From Actinomadura_E scrupuli (GTDB lineage Bacteria > Actinomycetota > Actinomycetes > Streptosporangiales > Streptosporangiaceae): a stretch of DNA of 64,000 bases. This document shows positions 16,025 to 25,594 of the stretch, in pieces (position 1 is the first letter of the stretch; each line of letters starts with the position of its first letter). The stretch spans positions 1,054,001 through 1,118,000 of the forward strand of contig NZ_JBPCCU010000001.1 in the NCBI RefSeq assembly GCF_050971785.1, given 5' to 3'. The notes beneath the pieces were generated by a model. The model worked only from the letters and a program-made list of their open reading frames with translations, ran no database searches and was not told the DNA's origin. The position numbers and the translations under genes were made by a program.

Positions 16025-17005
16025 ATGAACAGCGACCGCATCACCACTCCGTTCGGCGCGCAGTCCACCGCCGCCGAGGTCCTCGCGGGCGTCGACCTCA
16101 GCGGCAGGCGCGCCATCGTCACCGGCGGGGCCTCCGGTATCGGCGTCGAGACCGCCCGCGCGCTCGCCGGCGCGAACGCCGAGGTGACCTTGGCCGTGCG
16201 CGACCTGGAAGCCGGTCGGCGCACCGCCGGCGACATCGTCGCCACCACCGGGAACACCAACGTGCTGGTCGCACCGCTCGACCTGGCCGACCAGGCGTCG
16301 GTCGGGGCGTTCGCCGCCGCCTGGGAGGGGCCGCTGCACATCCTGGTCGACAACGCCGGCGTCATGGCCTCGCCCGAGATGCGGACCCCGCAGGGCTGGG
16401 AGATGCAGTTCGCCACCAACCATCTCGGTCACTTCGCCCTGACCACCGGCCTGCACGACGCGCTCGCGGCGGCCGGGGACGCGCGCGTGGTCGTCGTGAG
16501 CTCGGTGGGGCATCTCAACGGCGAGGTGCTGTTCGACGACATCAACTTCGAGCAGCACCCGTACGACCCATGGCAGGCCTACAGCCAGTCCAAGACGGCC
16601 AACATCCTGTTCGCGGTCGAGGCCGGCAGGCGCTGGGCTCCCGAGCGGATCGCCGTGAACGCGCTGAACCCGGGCCGCATCACCGCCACCAACCTGTCGC
16701 GCCACATCGGCGACATCTCCAACTCCCCGGCCTCGTTCGAGCCGGAGAGCACGGGGGTGTCCTGGAAGACGGTGGAGCAGGGCGCGGCCACCTCGGTGCT
16801 GCTGGCGGCCTCGCCCCTGGTCGAGGGTGTCTCCGGGCGCTACTTCGAGGACTGCGAGGAGGCCGGCCCGGTCCGGCCCGGCATCCGCCGCGGTGTCGCC
16901 CCGTACGCGCTCGACCCCGGGAAGGCCGCCCGGCTGTGGCAGGTCTCGATCGACATGCTCGCCCGTGCCGGAGGAGAACTCGCCGCTGAGGGCGCGTCGA
17001 CCTGA
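16025..17005 (+). CDS. SDR-family oxidoreductase (retinol/protochlorophyllide-reductase-like)
   Basis: 326 residues, ATG 16025. It has the TGGASGIG cofactor loop, the DLADQASV acidic-loop strand, VDNAGVM, a serine strand (VVVVSSVGH) and the YSQSK catalytic motif. ATNHLGHF is the hallmark of the extended WWOX/protochlorophyllide-reductase-like SDR group. Arg in AVRDLEAGRR after beta-2 favours NADP(H). The long C-terminal region with CEEAGPVRPGI is normal for the group. Two TetR operators lie in its promoter region, so it is likely induced by the ligand of the divergent regulator and may detoxify an aldehyde or ketone. The substrate is unknown. Confidence 0.88.
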   Translation: MNSDRITTPFGAQSTAAEVLAGVDLSGRRAIVTGGASGIGVETARALAGANAEVTLAVRDLEAGRRTAGDIVATTGNTNVLVAPLDLADQASVGAFAAAWEGPLHILVDNAGVMASPEMRTPQGWEMQFATNHLGHFALTTGLHDALAAAGDARVVVVSSVGHLNGEVLFDDINFEQHPYDPWQAYSQSKTANILFAVEAGRRWAPERIAVNALNPGRITATNLSRHIGDISNSPASFEPESTGVSWKTVEQGAATSVLLAASPLVEGVSGRYFEDCEEAGPVRPGIRRGVAPYALDPGKAARLWQVSIDMLARAGGELAAEGAST

Positions 17006-17021
17006 GCCCCGGGCGGTACGG

Positions 17022-19067
17022 CTAGCCCGTCCCGGAGCGGACGCGGTGCCGTGCCGCCAGGGTGCCGGCCTCCTGGCGGGTGAGGGCGTCCTCGGGGTGC
17101 CCGCCGGTCGCGGCGTCCTTGCCGAGGGCGGAGCCGAGCTGCCAGGGGACGCTGGTGACCATGATGCCGGGCCGGAACAGCAGCCGGGCCTTGAGCCGGA
17201 GAGCGCTCTGGTTGTGCAGGAGGTGCTCCCACCAGTGGCCGACGACGTACTCGGGGATGAACACGCACACCACGTCGCGTGGGCTGCTTCGCCGGATCCG
17301 GCCGACGTAGTCCAGGATCGGGCCGGTGATGTCCCGGTAGGGCGAGTCGAGGATGGTCAGCGGCACCGGGATGTCCCGCTCCTCCCACTCGCGCTGCATG
17401 GCCTCGGTCTCGGCGGCCGACCCGCGTACGGTGAGCGCGGTCAGGGTGCTGGGGTGGGTGGCGCGGGCGAAGGCCAGCGCCCGCAGGGCCGGGGTGTGCA
17501 GTTTGGAGACCAGGACCACCCCGTGGATACGGCTGGGCAGGGCGACGGGGTCGTCGCCCGGCTGCAGCTCGGCGGCCACCCGGTCGTAGTGCCTGCGGAT
17601 CGACTTCATCATCAGGAAGATGATCGGCAGGGCGATGCAGACGATGTAGGCGCCGTGGGTGAACTTGGTGATCAGCACGACGACCAGGACCAGTGCGGTC
17701 AGCAGGGCGCCGAAGCCGTTGATCGCCCGGGACCGGTGCATGGCCCGGCGGTCCGAGCCCGCGGTGCCGGGCAGCAGCCGGTTCCAGTGCCGGACCATGC
17801 CCGCCTGGCTGAGCGTGAAGGACACGAAGACCCCCAGGATGTAGAGCTGGATCAGCCGGGTGGTGCTGGCGTCGAACGCCCAGATCAGCAGCGCGGCCAG
17901 CAGGGTCAGGATGACGATGCCGTTGCTGAAGACCAGCCGGTCACCGCGGCGGGAGAACTGCCGGGGCAGGAAGCCGTCCTCGCCGAGGATCGAGGCGAGG
18001 ATCGGGAAGCCGTTGAAGGCGGTGTTGGCCGCCAGCACCAGGATCGCGGCAGTGAACGCCTGGACCAGGAAGAACAACGGTGTGGAGGAGCCCCCGAAGA
18101 CCGCTGCCGAGACCTGGGCGATCACTGTCCTGGGCACGTACCCGGCGGGGGTGCCGGTCAGCTCGGCCGGATGGGGGGTGACGTGCACGTGAGCGGCCAG
18201 GGCCAGCGCGGTGAGGCCGGCGAACATCGTGACGGCCAGCACACCCATGATCAGCAAGGTGGCGGCGGCGTTGCGGCTCTTGGGCCGCTTGAAGTTGGGC
18301 ACCCCGTTGCTGACCGCCTCGACGCCGGTCAGCGCCGTGCACCCCTGTGCGAAGGCGCGCAGCACCAGGGCGACCAGCAGCAGCCCGCTCGCGCTCTGCG
18401 TGGCGTGGATGCCGTAGTGCGCGGATTCGGCCACCGGGACGTGCCCGGAGAGGGACCGCCACAACCCGACCCCGATCATCAGCAGCACGCTGGCCACGAA
18501 GCCGTAGGTGGGGATGGCGAAGGCGGTGCCGGACTCCTTGACCCCCCGCAGGTTCACGACCGCGAGCAGCACGACCAGCCCGATGGAGATCGTCACGGCC
18601 TGGGGGGCGAGGGCCGGGAACGCCGAGACCACGTTGGCGACCCCGGCCACCACCGAGACGGCCACGGTGAGCACGTAGTCGATGAGCAGCGCGCTCGCGG
18701 CGATCAGCGAGGCGTTGACGCCGAGGTTCTCCCGGCTGACGGTGTAGGCGCCACCGCCGTTGGGGTAGGCGTGGCAGGTCTGCCGGTAGGACGCCACCAC
18801 GACCAGCAGCAGCACGATGACCGCCGCCGCCACCCACCAGGTGAGATGGAGCAGCGCCAGCCCGCCCAGGCTGAGCATGAGCAGGATCTCCTCGGTCGCG
18901 TACGCCACCGATGACAGCGGGTCGCTGCAGAAGACCGGCAGTGCCAGCTTCTTGGGCAGCAGCGTCTCGCCCATTTGCTCGTTGCGCAGCGGACGCCCCA
19001 CCAGGAACCGCTTGGGAACGTTGAGGACAAGATTGCTCACACTTATAGAGAACCGCCCGAAAGCCAC
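17022..19067 (-). CDS. KimA-like potassium transporter (APC/KUP superfamily)
   Basis: 681 residues. The N-terminus FLVGRPLRNEQMGETLLPK, then SDPLSSVAYATEEIL, YRQTCHAYPNGGGAYTVS and NLGVNASLIAASALLIDYVLTVAVS closely follow KimA, the K+/H+ symporter first known from Bacillus as YdaO. About twelve membrane helices reach to about residue 480, followed by a cytosolic alpha/beta domain of about 190 residues, also present in KimA. Annotation as an amino-acid permease would be the trap. The neighbours are kdpE-kdpD and the kdp operon, and a box shared with the kdp promoter lies upstream, both supporting a role in K+ uptake. GTG 19067 gives the longest product; GTG 19040 is a possible alternative nine codons in. 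Confidence 0.82.
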   Translation of the reverse strand: MAFGRFSISVSNLVLNVPKRFLVGRPLRNEQMGETLLPKKLALPVFCSDPLSSVAYATEEILLMLSLGGLALLHLTWWVAAAVIVLLLVVVASYRQTCHAYPNGGGAYTVSRENLGVNASLIAASALLIDYVLTVAVSVVAGVANVVSAFPALAPQAVTISIGLVVLLAVVNLRGVKESGTAFAIPTYGFVASVLLMIGVGLWRSLSGHVPVAESAHYGIHATQSASGLLLVALVLRAFAQGCTALTGVEAVSNGVPNFKRPKSRNAAATLLIMGVLAVTMFAGLTALALAAHVHVTPHPAELTGTPAGYVPRTVIAQVSAAVFGGSSTPLFFLVQAFTAAILVLAANTAFNGFPILASILGEDGFLPRQFSRRGDRLVFSNGIVILTLLAALLIWAFDASTTRLIQLYILGVFVSFTLSQAGMVRHWNRLLPGTAGSDRRAMHRSRAINGFGALLTALVLVVVLITKFTHGAYIVCIALPIIFLMMKSIRRHYDRVAAELQPGDDPVALPSRIHGVVLVSKLHTPALRALAFARATHPSTLTALTVRGSAAETEAMQREWEERDIPVPLTILDSPYRDITGPILDYVGRIRRSSPRDVVCVFIPEYVVGHWWEHLLHNQSALRLKARLLFRPGIMVTSVPWQLGSALGKDAATGGHPEDALTRQEAGTLAARHRVRSGTG

Positions 19068-19112
19068 GGGTCCGGTCTCCCTAACGCCGCTCTGACGCGC
19101 AGCGTGGCGATC

Positions 19113-19129
19113 TTAACGACTCCTTAACG
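19113..19129. promoter_or_regulatory. Candidate KdpE box upstream of the KimA-like gene
   Basis: CTTAACGACTC and CTTAACGGGCT stand head to tail with an exact 11-bp period (TTAACG at 19113-19118 and 19124-19129). A further CTAACG lies at 19081-19086. An 11-bp direct repeat is the usual binding form of OmpR/KdpE-type regulators, and the same motif recurs before the kdp operon. Confidence 0.65.
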
Positions 19130-19142
19130 GGCTCTGGCGACG

Positions 19143-19820
19143 TCACGGCTCGAAGCGGTAGCCCATGCCGGGCTCGGTGATGAGGTGGCGGGGCCGGGAC
19201 GGGTCGGCTTCGAGCTTGCGGCGCAGCGAGCCGAGGTAGACCCGCAGGTAGTGGGTCTCCCTGACATGGCCGGGGCCCCACACCTCGGCGAGCAGCTCGC
19301 GCTGCGAGATGAGCTTGCCGGGGTTGCGCAGGAGAAGGGCGAGGATGCCCCATTCGGTCGGTGTCAGGTGCGGCGCGCTCTGCTCCTCGGCCGTGACGGT
19401 CTTGCGCGCCAGATCCACCTGGTACGGCCCGACCGGGACGATCGGCGAGGGATCGGCGCTGGTGCCGCGCCGGGTGACGGCCCGGATCCTGGCCAGCAGT
19501 TCCTCGATGCCGAACGGTTTGATCATGTAGTCGTCGGCTCCGGCGTCCAGGGCCTCCACCTTCTCCCGACTGCCGACCCGGCCGGACAGCACGATGATCG
19601 GCACCTGGGTCCAGCCCCGCAGACCCTCGATCACCTCCACTCCGTCCAGGTCGGGGAGGCCGAGATCGAGGATGATCAGATCGGGATGCCAGCCGGCCGC
19701 CTGCCCCAGCGCCTGCCGTCCCTCGGGCACGGTCCGTACCTCGTAGCTCCGCGCCCGCAGGTTGAGGCTGAGCGTCCGCAGGATCTGCGGCTCGTCGTCC
19801 ACCACCAGGATGCGTGTCAT
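19143..19820 (-). CDS. kdpE: KdpE response regulator
   Basis: 225 residues, OmpR/PhoB type. The receiver has VVDDEP, phosphoacceptor Asp52 in LDLGLPDLDG and Lys in MIKPFG. The winged-helix domain contains HLTPTEWGILALLLRNPGKLISQRELLAEVWG and ends LITEPGMGYRFEP, the typical KdpE close. The preferred start is ATG 19820, which overlaps the kdpD stop by four bases. It activates potassium-uptake genes when phosphorylated by KdpD at low K+ or high salt. Candidate binding boxes are present both upstream of the kdp operon and upstream of the adjacent KimA-like gene. Confidence 0.93.
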   Translation of the reverse strand: MTRILVVDDEPQILRTLSLNLRARSYEVRTVPEGRQALGQAAGWHPDLIILDLGLPDLDGVEVIEGLRGWTQVPIIVLSGRVGSREKVEALDAGADDYMIKPFGIEELLARIRAVTRRGTSADPSPIVPVGPYQVDLARKTVTAEEQSAPHLTPTEWGILALLLRNPGKLISQRELLAEVWGPGHVRETHYLRVYLGSLRRKLEADPSRPRHLITEPGMGYRFEP

Positions 19821-22432
19821 GGTCCATGCCCCCGTTCTGCTCGTACCTCGGCCGGCTCCGGACATTCGGCGCCCCGCTCCCCGGCCACGACGGCCCTGTC
19901 CTCCGGCGGGCGGGCTGCGACGGGCAGGCTGAGGATCATCGTGACGCCGCCGCCGGGTGTCTCCTCGGGCACGATGGCGCCGCCCATCGCCTCCGCCAGG
20001 CCGCGCGACAGGGCGAGTCCCAGCCCGACACCGGTGGAGTTGTCGCGGTCTCCGAGCCGCTGGAAGGGCCGGAAGACCCGATCGCGCTCGGCGACGGGAA
20101 TGCCCGGTCCCCGGTCGACGACCCGGATCTCCGCCATGTCGCCGAGCGCGCTGGCGCTCACCAGGACGTCCTGACCGGCGGGGGTGTGGCGGAGCGCGTT
20201 GGAGACCAGGTTGACCAGCACGCGTTCCAGCAGCCCAGGATCGGCCAGCACCTCGGGGACGGCCTCGGAGATCTGGACCCGGACGCCTCCGGCCTCCGCA
20301 CCGAGGTAGTCCAGGGCGCGCGGGACGACGTCCTCCACGGCCAGCGGCCGGCGGGACATGCCGAGGGCTCCGGCCTGCAGCCGGCTCATGTCGAGCAGGT
20401 TGGACACGAGCCGGTCCAGTCTGTCGAGCGACTCCGCCGCGGTGTCCAGCAGCTCGCGCAGGTCCTCCTCGCTCCAGTGCACGTCCGGGCTGCGCATGCT
20501 CTCGACCGCCACCTTGGCCGAGGCCAGCGGGGTACGCAGGTCGTGGCTGACCGCGCTGAGCAGTGCCGTACGCATCCGGTCGGCCTCGGCGAGCGGGCGG
20601 ATCCGACCGGCCTGCTCCTCCAGCCGCTGCTGGCGCAGCGCCACCGCGGCCTGGGCGGCGTACGCCTCCAGCACCTGCTGGTCCGCCGCGGAGGGGGTAC
20701 GCCCGCAGAGCACGAGGACGAGGTCGTCGTCGATCGGGATCTCGGCGTCGCCGTCGTCCGGGCTGGTGCAGGGACGGCCTCCCATGGTGGCCGCGACCCG
20801 CCAGCGTTGCGGGTCACGCTGGCGGCCCGGGGTCACCGGGATGCCGGGCGGGCGCTCCAGCAACGTCACCACGCTCATCCCGTAGGTCTCCCGCAGCCGT
20901 TCCAGGATCGCCTCCACCGTGTGCTCCCCGCGGAGCACGCTGCCCGACAGGGTGGCCAGCACGGCCGCCTGCGCGCCGGCCCGCGCGGCCTGGCGGGTAC
21001 GCCGGGCGGCCAGATCCACCACGGCGCTGACCGCCGCCGCCACGGCCAGGAAGACCACCAGGGCCAGCACGTTCTCCCGCTCGGCGATCGTGAACTCGTG
21101 CAGCGGGGGTGTGAAGTAGTAGTTGAGCAGCAGCGACCCGAGGATCGCGGCCGCCAGCGCCGGGTAGAGACCGCCGACCAGCGCGACCCCGATCACACCG
21201 GCCAGGAACATCAGGATGTCCGAGGGCAGGGCGAGTTCGCCGCGCAGCCCGGCCAGCAGGAGGGCGAGCAGCGGCATGCCCGCCAGGGCCAGGACCAGCC
21301 CGGCCACCCGGCGCCGCCGGGTCAGTGCCGGCAGCCGATCCGCCCGGCGGCCCCGCCGCGCGTCCTCGTGGTTGACCATGTGGACGTCGATCGCGCCGGA
21401 CAGCGCGGTGGTGCTCACTCCGACGCCGCGGGAGAGGATCTGGGCGAACCGGCCGCGCCGGGACGCACCCAGCACGAGCTGGGTGGCGTTGACACCGCGG
21501 GCGAAGTCCAGCAGCGCCTCGGGGATGTCGTCGCCGACCACCTGGTGGTAGGTGCCTCCCAGGCTTTCGACCAGGGCGCGCTGCCGGGCCAGGTTGGCGG
21601 GGCCGGCACCGGTCAGGCCGTCGCTGCGGGTGATGTGGACGGCGAACAGGTCGGTGCCCTTGGAGCGGTCGGCGATCCGGGCCGCTCTCCTGATCAGGGT
21701 CTCGCCCTCCGGCCCGCCGGTGAGCGCGACGACGACCCGTTCCCTGGCCTCCCAGGTCCCGGTGATGCCGTGGTCGGCCCGGTAGCGGTCCAGCTGGTCG
21801 TCGACCTTGTCGGCCAGCCAGAGCAGCGCGAGCTCGCGCAGCGCGGTGAGGTTCCCGACGCGGAAGTAGTTGCCGAGGGCCGCGTCCACCTTCTCCGGTG
21901 GGTAGACGTTGCCGTGCGCCATCCGGCGCCGGAGCGCCTCGGGTGCCATGTCCGCCAGCTCGACCTGGTCGGCCCTGCGCACCACCTCGTCCGGCACGGT
22001 CTCCCGCTGCGGGACCCCGGTGATCCGCTCGACGACGTCGTTGACCGATTCCAGGTGCTGCACGTTGACGGTGGAGATGACATCGATCCCCGCGTCCAGC
22101 AGTTCCTCGATGTCCTGCCAGCGCTTGTCGTTGCGCGAGCCGGGCACGTTGGTGTGGGCCAGCTCGTCCACCAGCGCCACGCGCGGGCGGCGGGCGATCA
22201 CCGCGTCGAGGTCCATCTCGGTGAAGCTCGCACCGCGGTAGGTCACCGTCCTGCGCGGCACCGACTCCAGTCCCTCGAGGAGCGCGGCCGTACGGGGACG
22301 GCCGTGGGTCTCCACATAGCCGACGACCACGTCGGTGCCGCGCTGGAGCCGCCGGTGCCCCTCGTCGAGCATCGCGAACGTCTTGCCGACGCCCGGTGCG
22401 GCGCCGAGGTAGATCCGCAGCTTCCCCCTCAT
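19817..22432 (-). CDS. kdpD: KdpD osmosensitive K+ sensor histidine kinase
   Basis: 871 residues, full family length. The N-terminal KdpD domain starts MRGKLRIYLG with Walker A GAAPGVGKT at 10-18 and Walker-B-like VALVDELAHTNVPGSRN. A universal-stress-protein domain follows (about 225-360; LVLGASRRGRFAQIL). Then come four closely spaced membrane helices (about 375-475), a GAF-like region, the HisKA domain with His630 in AVSHDLRTPLASAK, and the HATPase with N-box NLVSNALRHTPAG. I started at ATG 22432 because the upstream in-frame stretch is not conserved. It senses K+ and ionic strength and phosphorylates KdpE. The gene is 77 bases downstream of kdpC. Confidence 0.94.
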   Translation of the reverse strand: MRGKLRIYLGAAPGVGKTFAMLDEGHRRLQRGTDVVVGYVETHGRPRTAALLEGLESVPRRTVTYRGASFTEMDLDAVIARRPRVALVDELAHTNVPGSRNDKRWQDIEELLDAGIDVISTVNVQHLESVNDVVERITGVPQRETVPDEVVRRADQVELADMAPEALRRRMAHGNVYPPEKVDAALGNYFRVGNLTALRELALLWLADKVDDQLDRYRADHGITGTWEARERVVVALTGGPEGETLIRRAARIADRSKGTDLFAVHITRSDGLTGAGPANLARQRALVESLGGTYHQVVGDDIPEALLDFARGVNATQLVLGASRRGRFAQILSRGVGVSTTALSGAIDVHMVNHEDARRGRRADRLPALTRRRRVAGLVLALAGMPLLALLLAGLRGELALPSDILMFLAGVIGVALVGGLYPALAAAILGSLLLNYYFTPPLHEFTIAERENVLALVVFLAVAAAVSAVVDLAARRTRQAARAGAQAAVLATLSGSVLRGEHTVEAILERLRETYGMSVVTLLERPPGIPVTPGRQRDPQRWRVAATMGGRPCTSPDDGDAEIPIDDDLVLVLCGRTPSAADQQVLEAYAAQAAVALRQQRLEEQAGRIRPLAEADRMRTALLSAVSHDLRTPLASAKVAVESMRSPDVHWSEEDLRELLDTAAESLDRLDRLVSNLLDMSRLQAGALGMSRRPLAVEDVVPRALDYLGAEAGGVRVQISEAVPEVLADPGLLERVLVNLVSNALRHTPAGQDVLVSASALGDMAEIRVVDRGPGIPVAERDRVFRPFQRLGDRDNSTGVGLGLALSRGLAEAMGGAIVPEETPGGGVTMILSLPVAARPPEDRAVVAGERGAECPEPAEVRAERGHGP

Positions 22433-22509
22433 CGGACACCTCCCTCCGCCGCGGCCGTGGCGTGTCATCGGGCGGGAACCCCGGTGACACGCCACGGGTC
22501 AGCGGACGC

Positions 22510-23421
22510 TCAGCCGCGGAACGGGTATTTCCCGTCCAGCTCGATGTTCAGCTTCAGGACGTCGACCCGGGGCTCGCCCAGGAAGCCGAGCGTCCGTCCG
22601 TCCTCGTTGTCCTTGATGGCCTTGACGATCCGGTCGCGTGGGACTCCGCGTTCCCTGGCCACCCGGGCCGCCTGCAGCAGGGCGTACGCGGGGGAGATGT
22701 GCGGGTCGAGGCCGCTGGCGCTCGCGGTCACCGCGTCGGCCGGGACCGTGGGGTGCGCCGGGGCGTTCCCCCGGATCGGGACGATCTGGCCGGTGGAGTA
22801 GTCCTGGCCGTAGGTGGCGCACTCGACCTTCACCCCGCGGTAGGCGGCGAGGAACGGCGTGGCCGGGCACTCCTCGTTGACGCTGACCACCCGGGTCGGG
22901 TGGACGACCTCGCCACGGGCGTCGCGAGGGCCGATCACCGACAGCACCGCTCCGACGCCGCCGGGGGTACAGAACGGCCGGGCACCGTCCACGCCTTCCA
23001 GCCGCCCGACGGCGTGGCTGCGGGAGCACACCTGGGTGAGCAGGCTCTGTGAGGCGTTCTCGTCCTCCTTGCCGGCCTTGGTGATCGCCGGGTCGGGCAG
23101 GGTGTCGACGATGGACTCGGGACCGAGGTTGCTCGCGCTGGTGGAGGTCATGTCGTAGCCGTCGCCGGCGGCCGAGGGGCGGCCCTGGACGTACTGCTTG
23201 AGCGGGTTGCCTTCGGCGTCGAGGTAGAGCTGGCCGATCAGGTCGCTGCCGACCGTCTTGCCACCGGCCCTGACGAGGGAGCCCTCGGCGTTGTCGTGCA
23301 GGCCCGGCAGGAACGCCACCCCCCATACCGCCAGGGGATAGACGATGCCGGTGACCACGGTGAGCACGAGCAGCGCCCGGAGCGCGGCCAGGTGCTGGCG
23401 GATCCAGGTTGGAATACGCAT
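22510..23421 (-). CDS. kdpC: KdpC subunit of the K+-transporting ATPase, with a large insertion
   Basis: 303 residues, against about 190 in the classical protein. The N-terminal membrane helix (LRALLVLTVVTGIVYPLAVWG), the GSDLIGQ and QGRPSA motifs, and the late VTASASGLDPHISPAYA block are canonical KdpC. Between about residues 105 and 225 there is an extra segment with four cysteines (132, 151, 185, 201), which would lie outside the membrane and could form two disulfides. KdpC stabilises the KdpA-KdpB complex. One base separates it from kdpB. The insertion may be a lineage feature rather than an accident, since the reading frame is intact. Confidence 0.92.
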   Translation of the reverse strand: MRIPTWIRQHLAALRALLVLTVVTGIVYPLAVWGVAFLPGLHDNAEGSLVRAGGKTVGSDLIGQLYLDAEGNPLKQYVQGRPSAAGDGYDMTSTSASNLGPESIVDTLPDPAITKAGKEDENASQSLLTQVCSRSHAVGRLEGVDGARPFCTPGGVGAVLSVIGPRDARGEVVHPTRVVSVNEECPATPFLAAYRGVKVECATYGQDYSTGQIVPIRGNAPAHPTVPADAVTASASGLDPHISPAYALLQAARVARERGVPRDRIVKAIKDNEDGRTLGFLGEPRVDVLKLNIELDGKYPFRG

Positions 23422-23422
23422 A

Positions 23423-25594
23423 TCAGGACATCCCCGGAAGGAATTGAATGATGAGGTCGATGATCTTGATGCCGATGAAGGGCGTGACGATGCCGCCCAG
23501 GCCGTAGACGAGCAGGTTGCGGCTGAGCAGCTTGGAGGCGCTGCTGGGCCGGTAGGCGACCCCCCGCAGGGACAGCGGGATCAGGGCGATGATGATCAGG
23601 GCGTTGAAGATGACCGCGGACAGGATCGCGGTCTGCGGGCTGTGCAGCCGCATGACGTTGAGCAGGTCCAGGCCCGGGTAGAGCGCGACGAACATCGCGG
23701 GGATGATCGCGAAGTACTTGGCGATGTCGTTGGCGATGGAGAAGGTGGTCAGCGCCCCGCGGGTGATGAGCAACTGCTTGCCGATCTCCACGATCTCGAT
23801 GAGCTTCGTGGGGTCGGAGTCGAGGTCGACCATGTTGCCGGCCTCTTTGGCGGCGGACGTCCCGGTGTTCATCGCGACGCCGACGTCGGCCTGCGCGAGG
23901 GCGGGGGCGTCGTTGGTGCCGTCCCCGGTCATCGCGACCAGCTTGCCGCCCTCCTGTTCCCTTTTGATGAGGGCGAGCTTGTCCTCGGGGGTCGCCTCGG
24001 CCAGGAAGTCGTCGACGCCGGCCTCGTCGGCGATGGCCTTGGCGGTGAGGGGGTTGTCGCCGGTGATCATGACGGTGCGGATGCCCATGGTGCGCATCTC
24101 GGCGAACCGCTCGCGCATGCCGTGCTTGACGACGTCCTTGAGGTGGATGACGCCGAGCACCCGCGCCTGCCCGGCGGCGACCTCCCCGACGACCAGCGGG
24201 GTGCCGCCGGAGGCGGAGATCCCGTCGACGACCTGCCCGAGCTGCGGCGGGACCAGGCCGCCCTGCTCGCGGACCCAGTCCGCGACCGCGGTGGCCGCGC
24301 CCTTGCGCAGCAGGTGACCCGAGCCCGCATCGGAGCCGCCCAGGTCGACGCCCGACATCCGGGTCTGCGCGGTGAACGGCACCCAGGCGGCATGGCTGAG
24401 CTCACCCGGGGAGCGCTCCCGCAGCCCGTACCACTGCTTGGCGTAGACCACGATCGAGCGGCCCTCGGGCGTCTCGTCGGCCAGGCTGGACAACTGGGCG
24501 GCGTCGGCCAGCTCGTCCTCGGTGACACCGCCGACCGGGACGAACTCCGAGGCCTGCCGGTTTCCCAGGGTGATCGTGCCGGTCTTGTCCAGCAGCAGCG
24601 TGTTGACGTCTCCGGCGGCCTCGACGGCCCGGCCGGACATCGCCAGGACGTTGCGCTGCACCAGTCGGTCCATGCCGGCGATGCCGATCGCCGACAGCAG
24701 TGCCCCGATGGTGGTGGGGATCAGGCACACCAGCAGCGAGACCATGACGATGCCGGTCACACCATGGTTGTCGAGTGCCGAGGTGTCCGGGACGCCCGGG
24801 TTGCCGGCCTTGGAGAAGATGGCCAGTGGCTGGAGGGTCGCGACCGCGAAGACGAAGATGATCGTGAGTGCGGCCAGCAGGATGTTGAGGGCGATCTCGT
24901 TCGGGGTCTTCTGCCGGTTCGCTCCCTCGACCAGGGCGATCATCCGGTCGATGAAGCTCTCGCCGGGCTTCTGGGTGATCTTGACGATGATCCGGTCCGA
25001 CAGCACCTTGGTGCCGCCGGTGACCGCGGAACGGTCACCGCCGGACTCCCTGATGACGGGAGCGGACTCGCCGGTGATCGCCGACTCGTCGACCGACGCG
25101 ATGCCCTCGACGACGTCGCCGTCACCGGGGATGACCTCGCCGGCCTCCACGGCCACGAAGTCGCCCTGCTGGAGCAGGGGAGCCGGCAGGTACTCCTCAC
25201 CGGCCGTACGGCCCGGAGCCCAGCCGGTGAGGCGGCGGGCCATCATGTCGGTCTTGGCCTTGCGGAGGGTGTCGGCCTGGGCTTTGCCGCGGCCTTCGGC
25301 GACGGCTTCGGCGAGGTTGGCGAACACGACGGTCGCCCACAGCCAGCACACGATCGCCCAGGAGAAGAAGGACGGGTCCTTGACCGCCAGCACGGTGGAC
25401 CACACCGCGCCGATCTCCACGATGAACATCACCGGGTTGCGCCACAGCGTGCGCGGGTCGAGTTTGCGCAGCGCGTCCGGCAGTGACCTGAGCAGCATCG
25501 CGGGATCGAGCAGCCCGCCCTGGACCCGGCCCGGGGACACCGGAGCCGACGGCTCCGGACCCGAGGGCGAGACTTGCATGGTTCGGGTGGACAT
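23423..25594 (-). CDS. kdpB: KdpB ATPase subunit
   Basis: 723 residues, P-type ATPase of the K+ importing class. Visible are the actuator motif GESAPV, the phosphorylation motif DKTGTITLGN with Asp336, the nucleotide-domain SSLADETPEGRSIVVYAK, and the hinge MTGDGTNDAPALAQADVGVAMNTGT. The N-terminus has an unstructured Ser/Pro-rich lead (MSTRTMQVSPSGPEPSAP). It hydrolyses ATP to drive K+ import through KdpA. Its start abuts the kdpA stop with no gap, so the subunits are translationally linked. Confidence 0.97.
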   Translation of the reverse strand: MSTRTMQVSPSGPEPSAPVSPGRVQGGLLDPAMLLRSLPDALRKLDPRTLWRNPVMFIVEIGAVWSTVLAVKDPSFFSWAIVCWLWATVVFANLAEAVAEGRGKAQADTLRKAKTDMMARRLTGWAPGRTAGEEYLPAPLLQQGDFVAVEAGEVIPGDGDVVEGIASVDESAITGESAPVIRESGGDRSAVTGGTKVLSDRIIVKITQKPGESFIDRMIALVEGANRQKTPNEIALNILLAALTIIFVFAVATLQPLAIFSKAGNPGVPDTSALDNHGVTGIVMVSLLVCLIPTTIGALLSAIGIAGMDRLVQRNVLAMSGRAVEAAGDVNTLLLDKTGTITLGNRQASEFVPVGGVTEDELADAAQLSSLADETPEGRSIVVYAKQWYGLRERSPGELSHAAWVPFTAQTRMSGVDLGGSDAGSGHLLRKGAATAVADWVREQGGLVPPQLGQVVDGISASGGTPLVVGEVAAGQARVLGVIHLKDVVKHGMRERFAEMRTMGIRTVMITGDNPLTAKAIADEAGVDDFLAEATPEDKLALIKREQEGGKLVAMTGDGTNDAPALAQADVGVAMNTGTSAAKEAGNMVDLDSDPTKLIEIVEIGKQLLITRGALTTFSIANDIAKYFAIIPAMFVALYPGLDLLNVMRLHSPQTAILSAVIFNALIIIALIPLSLRGVAYRPSSASKLLSRNLLVYGLGGIVTPFIGIKIIDLIIQFLPGMS

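Noticed and set aside
16827..18914. A 695-codon open frame on the + strand opposite the KimA-like gene
   Set aside because: Antisense shadow of a membrane protein gene, with no recognisable motif and no ribosome site.
17022..19067. Amino-acid permease annotation for the APC-type transporter
   Set aside because: The N-terminal GRPLRNEQ.GE...SDPLSSVAYATE pattern and the cytosolic C-terminal domain fit KimA-type potassium transporters better, and the neighbours are kdp genes.
19028..19067. TATAAG inside the start of the KimA-like gene as its promoter
   Set aside because: A start of transcription from it would fall inside the conserved N-terminus; it is more likely codons of the extended reading or a chance match.
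19814..22801. A 995-codon open frame on the + strand opposite kdpD
   Set aside because: It mirrors a certain gene (kdpD) and has His/Gly/Arg-rich composition without domains, as expected from third-position GC bias.
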